This document shows positions 12,867-25,000 of a DNA stretch of 64,000 nucleotides, piece after piece. Source of the stretch: Archivesica marissinica (taxonomy: Eukaryota > Mollusca > Bivalvia > Venerida > Vesicomyidae); the NCBI GenBank assembly GCA_014843695.1, contig CM026386.1:16703489-16767488 (forward strand), written 5' to 3'. Position numbers and translations under genes: made by a program. The notes below the pieces were generated by a model. It worked only from the letters and a program-made list of their open reading frames with translations. It was not told the origin of the DNA and made no database searches. How positions within the stretch are numbered: position 1 is the stretch's first letter; the number at the start of each line of letters is the position of its first letter.

Positions 12867-13031
12867 TTCCAAGACAGGAGCCTGCAGTAATAATGCCATA
12901 CACGAAGCTTCACACCCAGATTGGCGATGACACGGTGCTCGAGTGTTCCGCTAGCGGTAACCCCCAACCCGTCATCACCTGGGAGAAGTATGGTGGCTCC
13001 CTATCAGAAGGGAGATACCGTCTGCAGAATG
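12867..13031 (+). CDS. ihog: ihog exon: first half of Ig domain 1 of the window
   Basis: Acceptor gtgttttcag|tt and donor aatg|gtacgt; phase 1 in, phase 1 out, 165 nt. It encodes the first I-set strands with the conserved Cys (TVLECSASGNPQP) and Trp (VITWEKYG). The frame continues exactly into the exon at 13654. Confidence 0.85.
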
Positions 13032-16000
13032 GTACGTGTTAGTTTAAACATATATTATTTCCCAATATAATACACACTGAACAATGCATACATGACACAT
13101 AATCAAAATACAGAAAAAGGATTAGAATGGAAGACAGAGTTCTTGGAAGTTATTTCGTAATTTCCTGATTATTCAATAAGTTTTTATTAGCTTTTCTCTG
13201 TTTTTAGAAAGAGTTACGTACAAGTTGCTGTCATTGCTTGGTTGGTGCCCTCCCATCGAGCATTCATCTGTCTTGCTTGCTACCACATCGTCAAGTTCAA
13301 GCACCTGTCTGTCAAGGTCATACACCTGTCAGTCAAGGTCATACACTGTCAGTCAAGGCCAAACACTTGTCAGTCAAGGCCAAACACTTGTCAGTCAAGG
13401 TCAAACATCTGTCAGTCAAGGTCAAGCACCTGTCTAAAAGGTCATACACCTGTCAGTCAATGTAAACACTTGTCAGTCAAGGTCAAACACTACAGTCAAG
13501 GTCAATTATTTTACAGTCAATGTCAGCCAAAGTCAAAGACTTCTTGGTCAATGTCTAATAATAAGAATACACGATCGTTATAAACAAACTTTAATTCAAA
13601 CAGAAGGTCTCGGCACATTTTATTTAGTAAATTTAAACAATTTGTTGTTACAGGAAATTTGTATCTGGACAAGGTGACACTGGAAGATGAAGGAACGTAT
13701 CTCTGTAAGGCTAACAATGGAATCAATTCTCTAATGCCGGAAGGTCTCAAGGCCATGGTGCTCGAAGTATCAGGTATAAACCAGGGTTTATGATGTAGTA
13801 TTAAATATTTAAGCATTAGTGAATGTCACAGATTGAGTATGAGTGAATATCACCACAGATTGCCATTGGGTAAATGTCACAGATTGAGTATGAGTGAATG
13901 TCACCACAGATTGCCATTGGGTAAATGTTACATATTGAGTATGAGTGAATATCACCACAGATTGCGATTGGGTAAATGTTACATATTGAGTATGAGTGAA
14001 TATCACCACAGATTGCCATTGGGTAAATGTTACAGATGTAGTATGTGTGAATGTCACCACAGATTGCGATTGGGTAAATGTTACATATTGAGTATGAGTG
14101 AATGTCACCACAGATTGCCATTGGGTAAATGTTACAGATTGAGTATGAGTGAATATCACCACAGATTGCCATTGGGTAAATGTTACATATTGAGTATGAG
14201 TGAATGTCACCACAGATTGCCATTGGGTAAATGTTACATATTGAGTATGAGTGAATATCACCACAGATTGCCATTGGGTAAATGTTACATATTGAGTATG
14301 TGTGAATATCACCACAGATTGCCATTGGGTAAATGTCACAGATTGAGTATGAGTGAATATCACCACAGATTGCCATTGGGTAAATGTCACAGATTGAGTA
14401 TGAGTGAATATCACCACAGATTGCCATTGGGTAAATGTTACAGATGTAGTATGTGTGAATGTCACCACAGATTGCGATTGGGTAAATGTTACATATTGAG
14501 TATGAGTGAATATCACCACAGATTGCCATTGGGTAAATGTCACAGATTGAGTATGTGTGAATGTCACCACAGATTTCGATTGGGTAAATGTTACATATTG
14601 AGTATGTGTGAATGTCACCACAGATTGCGATTGGGTAAATGTTACATATTGAGTATGTGTGAATGTCACCACAGATTGCAATTGGGTAAATGTTACATAT
14701 TGAGTATGTGTGAATGTCACCACAGATTTCGATTGGGTAAATGTCACAGATTGAGTATGTGTGAATATCACCACAGATTGTGATTGGGTAAATGTTACAT
14801 ATTGAGTATGGGTGAATATCACAGATTGTGATTGGGTGAATGTCACAGATTGAGTATGTGTGAATGTCACAGATTGCCATTGGGTAAATGTTACAGATTT
14901 AGTATGAGTACAGGGTGTGTATTATGTTATTGGTATTTTGGATACAGGGTGTGTAATATGTTGTTTGTATGTTAAAAAAACGACCGCTGATACAAAGTTT
15001 GGGAAATGTTGTTTGTATGTTACAGAGTGACCGCTGATACAGGGTGTGTAATATGTTGTTTGTATGTTTAAAAAAACGACCACTGATACAAAGTCTGGGA
15101 AATGTTGTTTGTATGTTAGATCGACCGCTGATACAGGGTGTGTCATATGTTGTTTATATTTTACAGAACGACCGCTGATACAGGGTGTGTCATATGTTGT
15201 TTATATTTTACAGAGCGACCGCTGATACAGGGTGTGTCATATGTTTATATTTTACAGAGCGACCGCTGATACAGGGTGTGTCATATGTTGTTTATATTTT
15301 ACAGAGCGACCGCTGATACAGACTGTGAATCCAGTAGTGAATGTGAGCCTTGGCGGTCTGATAGAGTTGATGTGCATTGTACGCGGTAAACCTGCCCCCC
15401 AGATCACATGGTATCATAACGGAAATCTTCTCAAGGCATTTAATGGAGGTAAGATCGTCATGTGAAATGCAAGCCTCTCCGAAGTTAAAAAATATTTAAA
15501 TTATTATGGACAAACATTTTATTCCTTCACTTTTAACCCTTTTCAACACCACAGACCTCTAAATAGGCTTACAAAAAGTGTAGATCCAGATGAGCCAGCT
15601 CGTGACGAGCCGTCTCATCAGGATCTGCACTTTTTGCCAGTAATATTACTATTTTAGACAAAATTACCCATTTTGATAAATGAACTGGTCCAAATGTAAT
15701 TTTCTAATAAATTTATTGGTTTAAAAACTGATCATGGACCAGTCCATTTCAGTTACTTGGTGTTGAATGGGTTAAACTTATGGTTCCAAGTCACTAGTTT
15801 GATACATCATCAACATGAAACACTCTTGTCAACTAAGATGGATGATTTCTAAAATGTTCGCATGGCGGATTCCAATCTGGATGCTGTCGTTATTGACACA
15901 ACAACTGATCATATTCTTTGGCTGTCCGATTGGTTTAAACATATTTATTTGTTCATTATGTACAGTACATATCTATTGTATAGCTATACAAACGAGAATG

Positions 16001-19000
16001 GATTTAATCGGAAGCTGTCAGATTAGCGCAGTATTTAGTGCGCTCGCTTCTCACCAATGCAAACCGGGTTCGATCCTCGAACCGGGAAGTATGTGAGATG
16101 GTACGGTATTTTACGATTATAAAGCAAGTTTTAACAACTTATATTAATCACTCTCGTTGGCACAGATGAAAGCGTAAATGTGGTCATTCGTGTGGGAGGA
16201 AACCGGAGTACCCGATGAAAACTCACTTGCCCGATATGGCGACCACTGTACCATCTTACATACTTCCCAGTCCGAGGATCGAACCTGGGTTGCATTGGTG
16301 AGAAGCGAGCGTGCTAACCTCTGCGCTAATCGGACTGTTTTATATTAAAGTATAAAAGTATGAATAATATTTGATATCAGCTAATTGTTTGATTCTTGCC
16401 TTCAGATCATCGAATGTTCATACGTAACGGGGAACCAGTGCATCAGGGTATATATCAATGTTTCGCCGAGAATAATGCGGGTATCAGCCATTCATCCATG
16501 ATAGTTAACGTAGATATCACAAACCGGGATTCAGGTGAGTGCACGAATAATGAACGTGTATATACTGCATGCGATCTTGGTATAACGCTTTGTGGAGAAT
16601 AATGCGGGTAACTGCCATTCGTCCATGATAGTTAACGTAGATATCACAAACCGGGATTCAGGTGAGTGCACGAATAATGAACGTGTATAGTGCGTGCGAT
16701 CTTGGTATAACGCTCTCTATAACTATAGCGCTGTTTAGTTTTACATATATCTTGTAGTGAGATCTGTATGAGATGAAATCAGTCTTATAGTGAAATATGT
16801 TCAGGAAATTATTCCTAGTATTGAAAAATACAAATTACCGTGAAATCTGCGTTATATCTATAGACAGCAGTGTTTATAGACGACAGGGATCATTCTAGAG
16901 GGCGATGTGGGCGAAATTGTCACCCTAGGGACCCTTACTTCGCCCCCCACTTTTCAAACAAAATTTTGTCTAGTAAGATACACTGGCCCATTATAAAGCA
17001 CTCCTTCTATTCAAATGTTGTATTTAATGGTTGTACTGTGCATTTTAACCCTATTTTGCAGAAGTATATTAAAGAACACCATTTAAGGAAGCGATCACGC
17101 TCTTTCTCACTTCTCCCAAAAATTCTGACCTAGAATGAACTCTGGACGAGCGTGTGTTTAATATCTTACAGAACTATGTTGGAGAACTGCTAGATCTATC
17201 GGCGGATTCTATTTCTAATACTACACGTATTCGATTAGTCTACATCTTTAAATGGGAAAGGGCAATATAACATTTCAATGCATTGCACAAAATGGTGCGG
17301 TCCGTGGTCGAGTGGTTACGGTCGCTGACTTGTATACCACTGTAACCTATAATCACTGATGGTCACACGTTCGAGCCCCGCTCAGGCCGAGTCTCATTTA
17401 TATGAAAACGTTGGCAGTTTCTCACGGAGGTTGGTGCACCCAAGTACTGGTTAACCGCTGGAGCTTGCCCAGGAAAGGTGTTGTTAGGTAAGCTGCCCGC
17501 CGGCGATATAGCCCAAAATGGTGCTGATGCAGGCGTAAAACCCGAAATATAATATAACATAAAATGGTGCGACCTATATGCCAGTATTTATGGTAATTAC
17601 AAAACTTTCACAATGTGATAATTGTATATTGATTTGTTCAGGTTCTTTGACATTATCGGATCAGAATGTTACGAGGACACCATCTAGCGATGAACTGACG
17701 GACATCAACGAGACTTCTGCTGGTCGGGAGTCCAAGCGCCGTAGGGATCCTAAGCGCAAGTCCAAACGTAGACGGCACCGACATAAGAAACAGAAACACA
17801 GAGATAGAGCCAGAAATCTCGATCCAGGTTGGCTTTATTTCCACTCACTAGTTTACTACTTACTGCAGGCAAATTACACGTAGTCATGGAAGTGCTTCCT
17901 TGGAGTTAATACCGTTATATGGGTTATCCATATAGTCTTGGAAGTGCTTCCTTGGAGTTAATACCTTTATATGGGTTATCCATATAGTCATGGAAGTGCT
18001 TCCTTGGAGTTAATACCATTATATGGGTTATCCATATAGTCTTGGAAGTGCTTCCTTGGGAGTTAATACCGTTATATGGGTTATATATATAGTATTGGAA
18101 GTGCTTCCTTGGAGTTAATACCGTTATATGGGTTATATATATAGTATTGGAAGTGCTTCCTTGGGAAATAATACCGTTATATGGGTTATATATATAGTAT
18201 TGGAAGTGCTTCCTTGGGAAATAATACCGTTATATGGGTTATATATATAGTATTGGAAGTGCTTCCTTGGGAATTAATACCGTTATATGGGTTATATATA
18301 TAGTATTGGAAGTGCTTCATTGGGAGTTAATACCGTTGTATGAGTAATACATGTAGTCGTGGAAGTGCTTCCTTGGGAGTTAATACCATTATATGAGTAA
18401 TACACGTAGTCGTGGAAGTGCTTCCTTTGGAGTTAATACCATTATATGGGTTATATATATAGTTTTGGAAGTGCTTCCTTGGGAGTTAATACCATTATAT
18501 GGTTTATATATATAGTATTGGAAGTGCTTCCTTGGGAATTAATACCGTTATATCATATAGTCTTGGGAAAAAAACAACTAAATTCCCCATTGAGGTACCA
18601 TGGTACTAAATTCCCCATTGAGGTACCATGGTACTAAATTCCCCATTGAGGTACCATGGTACTAAATTCCCCATTGAGGTACCATGGCACTAAATTCCCC
18701 ATTAAGGTATCATGGAATATTTATGTATTTGTTTTTGTATCTTTCAGTAAAACTAATTCCACCAAACAAACCTGAAGTTAATCAGTTATCTGATACATCC
18801 GTTATGCTGAACTGGACAGTCCCCGAGAACGAGGGTTTACCTATTACATTCTTCCGGGTCCAGTACAAGAGAGTGGCCCCTAAAAAGGGAAACTGGATCA
18901 CTGACGATATTGAAATAGATAGCCATGTACGAACATTTGAAGTCAGGGGACTTAAGCCTCGTAAGTTTTTGATTTTTATTTGTTAGTTAATATTAACTTC

Positions 19001-22000
19001 TATTCATAGATTCTTGGACACAGTAGTGTAGATATTCGGCAGTGTAGAGACATTCAATGATGTAGAGACATTCAGCAGTGTAAATAATCAACAGTGTAAT
19101 GATGTAGAGACATTCAATGCTGTAGAGACATTCAGCAGTGTAGAGACATTCAATGGTGTAGAGACATTCAGTGATGTAGAGACATTCAATGATGTAGAGA
19201 CATTCAATGGTGTAGAGACATTCAATGATGTAGAGACATTCAGCAGTGTAGAGACATTCAGCAGTGTAGAGACATTCAGCAGTGTAGAGACATTCAATGG
19301 TGTAGAGACATTCAGTGATGTAGAGACATTCAATGATGTAGAGACATTCAATGGTGTAGAGACATTCAATGATGTAGAGACATTCAATGGTGTAGAGACA
19401 TTCAATGGTGTAGAGACATTCAGCAGTGTAGAGACATTCAATGATGTAGAGACATTCAATGATGTAGACATTCAATGATGTAGAGACATTCAATGATGTA
19501 GAGACATTCAATGGTGTAGAGACATTCAATGATGTAGAGACATTCAATGGTGTAGAGACATTCAATGATGTAGATACATTCAATAATGTAGAGACATTCA
19601 ATGGTGTAGAGACATTCAGCAGTGTAGAGACATTCAATGGTGTAGAGACATTCAGTGATGTAGAGACATTCAATGATGTAGAGACATTCAAAGGTGTAGA
19701 GACATTCAATGATGTAGAGACATTCAATGATGTAGAGACATTCAATGGTGTAGAGACATTCAGCAGTGTAGAGACATTCAGCAGTGTAGAGACATTCAAT
19801 GGTGTAGAGACATTCAAAGGTGTAGAGACATTCAGCAGTGTAGAGACATTCAGTGGTGTAGAGACATTCAGCAGTGTAGAGACATTCAATGGTGTAGAGA
19901 CATTCAATGGTGTAGAGACATTCAATGATGTAGAGACATTCAATGGTGTAGAGACATTCAATGATGTAGAGACATTCAATGGTGTAGAGACATTCAGCAG
20001 TGTAGAGACATTCAGCGGTGTAGAGACATTCAATGGTGTAGAGACATGCAATGGTGTAGAGACATTCAATGATGTAGAGGCATTCAATGGTGTAGAGACA
20101 TTCAGCAGTGTAGAGACATTCAACCAGTGTAGAGACATTCAATGGTGTAGAGACATTCAATGGTGTAGAGGCATTCAATGGTGTAGAGACATTCAATGAT
20201 GTAGAGGCATTCAATGGTATAGAGACATTCAATGATGTAGAGACATTCAGCAGTGTAGAGACATTCAATGGTGTAGAGACATTCAGCAGTGTAGAGATAT
20301 TCAGCAGTGTAGAGACATTCAATGGTGTAGAGACATTCAGCAGTGTAGAGACATTCAGCAGTGTAGAGACATTCAATGGTATAGGGACATTCAACAGTGT
20401 AGAGACATTCAAAGGTGTATAGACATTCAACAGTGTAGAGACATTCAGCAGTGTAGAGGCATTCAATGGTGTAGAGACATTCAAAGGTGTAGAGACATTC
20501 AGCAGTGTAGAGACATTCAAAGGTGTAGAGACATTCAACAGTGTAGAGACATTCAGCAGTGTAGAGACATTCAATGGTATAGGGACATTCAACAGTGTAG
20601 AGACATTCAACAGTGTAGAGACATTCAACGGTGTAGAGACATTCAAAGGTGTAGAGACATTCAAAGGTGTAGAGACATTCAGCAGTGTAGAGACATTCAA
20701 TGGTGTAGAGACATTCAACAGTGTAGAGACATTCAGCAGTGTAGAGACATTCAATGGTGTAGAGACATTCAAAGGTGTAGAGACATTCAAAGGTGTAGAG
20801 ACATTCAGCAGTGTAGAGACATTCAATGGTGTAGAGACATTCAAAGGTGTAGAGACATTCAACAGTGTAGAGACATTCAAAGGTGTAGAGACATTCAATG
20901 GTGTAGAGACATTCAAAGGTGTAGAGACATTCAACAGTGTAGAGACATTCAGCAGTGTAGAGACATTCAATGGTATAGGGACATTCAACAGTGTAGAGAC
21001 ATTCAACAGTGTAGGGACATTCAACAGTGTAGAGACATTCAACAGTGTAGAGACATTCAACGGTGTAGAGACATTCAAAGGTGTAGAGACATTCAAAGGT
21101 GTAGAGACATTCAGCAGTGTAGAGACATTCAAAGGTGTAGAGACATTCAACAGTGTAGAGACATTCAGCAGTGTAGAGACATTCAATGGTGTAGAGACAT
21201 TCAAAGGTGTAGAGACATTCAGCAGTGTAGAGACATTCAAAGGCGTAGAGACATTCAACAGTGTAGAGACATTCAGAGGTGTAGAGACATTCAATGGTGT
21301 AGAGACATTCAAAGGTGTAGAGACATTCAACAGTGTAGAGACATTCAGCAGTGTAGAGACATTCAACAGTGTAGAGACATTCAGCAGTGTAGAGACATTC
21401 AAAGGTGTAGAGACATTCAACAATGAGCTAAAACACTTGTCTGAATAGCAAACAACATAGATCCTGATCATACGCGGTGTTATGCAGAAGCAGTGTTAGT
21501 TACCCAATATGTGCACAGTATAGCCAGTCGGTACAGGTACGACATAGCTTGGATTCTGCACAGGTTCTGCGTAGCGCCGAGTCTGATCAGGATCTATGTT
21601 GTTTGCTATTCAGACAAGTGTTTATAGCTCCACTATCCGAATAGCAAACAGCATAGAGTGTGATCAGACAGAATGCTCTGTGCCATCTGATCTGGCTCTA
21701 TGCTGTTTGCAAAGCGACTTTAGTCGTGATTGGCCGGTTACAGGTTTATACAAATTTCTTTTCTTTTTTTCTGTTCAGGGGCCACTTACAAGTTCCGTAT
21801 AGCAGCAGTGTACACAAACAATGATAATGCCCATGGTCCCAACTCGGACAGGTTTGAGATGAAAGTGGACCCCGGACCGGAGGCCAAGCCGCCAAAGAAG
21901 GCCCCGAACATTGTACAAGTTATCCCCATAGATTATGAAGACAATCGTGCACTAAATGTCCACTGGCAGGTAAGAAGCATAGTTTGTTTTCATTAATTTA

Positions 22001-25000
22001 ATTGTTTTGTATATTTCATTGTGGCCTTGACACCTTATATATCTGTACTTTCAGCACAACGTAGTGACCTTGACACCTTATATATCTGTACTTTCAGCAC
22101 AATGTAGTGACCTTGACACCTTATATATCTGTACTTTCAGCACAACGTAGTGACCTTGAGACCTTACATATCTGTACTTTCAGCACAACGTAGTGACCTT
22201 GACACCTTATATATCTGTACTTTCAGCACAACGTAGTGATCTTGACACCTTATATATCTGTACTTTCAGCACAACGTAGTGACCTTGACACCTTATATAT
22301 CTGTACTTTCAGCACAACGTAGTGATCTTGACACCTTATATATCTGTACTTTCAGCACAACATAGTGACCGTGACACCTTATATACCTGTACTTTCAGCA
22401 CAACGTAGTGACCTTGACACCTTATATATCTGTACTTTCAGCACAACGTAGTGACCTTGACACCTATAGATGGTTTCTACATTTATTACAAGCCATTTCA
22501 CGCTGTAAAAGAGCCATTCCAGAATGTAACTCTGCTTGAACCCAGCGTGCGTGTCCATCTCTTGACAAACCTGTTACCCGGCACAGAGTACCTGATCAGG
22601 ATGCAATCGTTTAATGGTGCTGGAAACAGCACATTTAGCAATGAGGTCGTCAAGAAAACTAAAGGTATTTCTTCTTCCTCCTTTACTTATACAGTCAAAC
22701 CTGCGTTAGTGGCCACCTCTATTAAGCAGCCAGTTTCCAGATTCCCAATATGTTGCTTTATTATTCATTTGACCTCTATTAAGCAGCCACCTGTGCTAAG
22801 CAGCCACTTTCTGTGATGCCCTTGGCTGGCTGCTTAAGTCTGTATATAACTTTTTCATTACTACAGTCTACATCCGTTATGTCGACTTTCATCCGACTTC
22901 GATATAACTGGAGAATTCGACATAACGGTTGTAGACTGTAAATGATATGTTTATTAGTACAGTCTAGATCCGTTATGTCGAATTCCGTCGGACCGAACAA
23001 AATACTTAATACATAACCGAAGTTTGACTTAACGAAATTCGATATAAACGGAGCCAGTTATATGTAAAATGATAGTGCCTGAAACGGGACTTTGATCCGA
23101 CTTGAGATAACCGGAGCATTCGACATAACCGACTTTGACATAGCGGATGTAGAATGTATATAACTTTTTCATTACAAAATAAGAAATCGGACAATAAGTG
23201 TATATAATATATAATATTTCAATTAAATGCCGATTTGAAACAATTGTACGCTTTGAGCAAGCATACTGCCCTCACAAATTAGTAAGACGTTGATGATAAT
23301 TTTTCATTCGGGTTTAGGCATGGTGATGCGGAGTAATTGGTCGAACAGCGAGTTATATGTTATATTCACATTTTATATTCATGTTGGCGCGACGTTTCAA
23401 ACATTCTGTCAAAAATACATGTCTATGTGCGTCACTAAACAAGTTACAACTTTCTCAATTGGTAACATATCGAATTGAAATTTTCAGGGTTTGTTTTTGA
23501 GACATTGTGATATAGACCCGACATATCAACTTCACTTATGTTAATTATGTCTGAGCGTACATGTTCATATGTTGCCGGTCATATCGCCGACAATTTGTAT
23601 ATAATTTGGATACAATGTAAGGAAGAGCAGGAATATTATTAATTTACCTATTTATTGTTATAACAGGTACTGGCGGCCCCTATGAAAATCCACTGAACCC
23701 TCCATTCACATATCCCAAAACTAATAACGTTGATGAAATTGATGGCGAAAATCCGGACAATCGTGCATCGCCAAAGCCACCAACTAGCATCTACCCAGAT
23801 GACGAAGACGAGGAGACGAATCGTACGAGTCGTAAAGACTCGCGGACGAACAGCGAGATGCTGTACATGATACTCGGGATTGTACTGTGTGTGATGATGT
23901 TACTGCTGATATTGTTCATGTTCATGTGTTGGTGGAAGCAGAGGCAGCAGAGGCGAATGATGAGTAAGAATTTATTAAATGTTCTGTCAATAAACTGATG
24001 CAAGCGATGGCTGAATAGCTGGTGTCTGTAAAACAAAATCCCTAAATACCCTTTATGAGAGTGATTAATATAAGTTGTAAGAACTTGTTTTGCAATCGAG
24101 CTCAAATAGATTTGTATACACTAATACCTATATGGCTTGTATTCGGTTTTTGATTGTAAAACTTTTTATTTTATGATTTTTAATGAGATATAGAAATTTA
24201 GCAGTGAAATAAAATGTAAAATAAATTTATCACATCGTCTAAATGCGATGCTCCTGTGTCATTTAGCGGATGGTTGCATCGTTTCTATCATAAGAACATT
24301 TCAGCCTAAAATAAAAAGAAAATTTGTCCGTTATTATCATTCGTGGCCATAAATATCAATGTTCATTAAATTCGATTATACATTGATTATTGTGTACCGT
24401 ATATTCCCCCGGCCCTAAGTCGATCCCTATAAGTCGATCCCGATACGTCGATCCCGATAAGTCGATCCCAATAAGTCGAGGGTTAAATTTATGGTTTGAA
24501 AAAGCTGATTTTTAGCTGGAATATGTCTACAATAAGTCGAGGGTACTTTGTTGCGACAAAGTTTTTTTTATATCTCATTTTTGAATGAAACAGCTAAATT
24601 TAAGGTATTTGGTTGACTTTATCATAAGAAAATACACTGATGCACAACAATAATTTATGAAGTTTATTTATCAGCGTTTTTATGGTTTATTATCTAAATA
24701 ATCGGCTTAAGCAAATTGTTTTATTAAATAAAAAAATAAATGAAGTTCCAAGAAATAAAAGAATAAATTTCAATTTTTTTCATCAATTTTTTTTGGCTTG
24801 TTTCCCGTTTATAAATCAACCTAGTACTTTCATCCTAGTACTTTCATCATATTTCTGGATGACAAAAAGGTCGACTTATAGCCGGAAATATGCGGTGCAC
24901 ACAAATCTGTATGATGTCATAATTGAAGGGAAATCTTGCACACAATGTTCAACCTGCTACATTATATTAACGCCAGTATCTTAGGATATTGTGGCCAATG

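Noticed and set aside
13809..14880. Long open frames on both strands (316 to 354 codons)
   Set aside because: The 51-bp unit is divisible by three, so several frames are open at once; unit translation has no domain and lies inside an ihog intron.
16870..17133. 87-codon open frame, with a near copy at 53498-53686
   Set aside because: Both lie in copies of MITE family H; similarity reflects the transposon, not a gene family.
18993..21471. Minus-strand frames of 381 and 671 codons (NVSTPL / ECLYTI repeats)
   Set aside because: Product of an 18-bp minisatellite inside an intron of the + strand gene.
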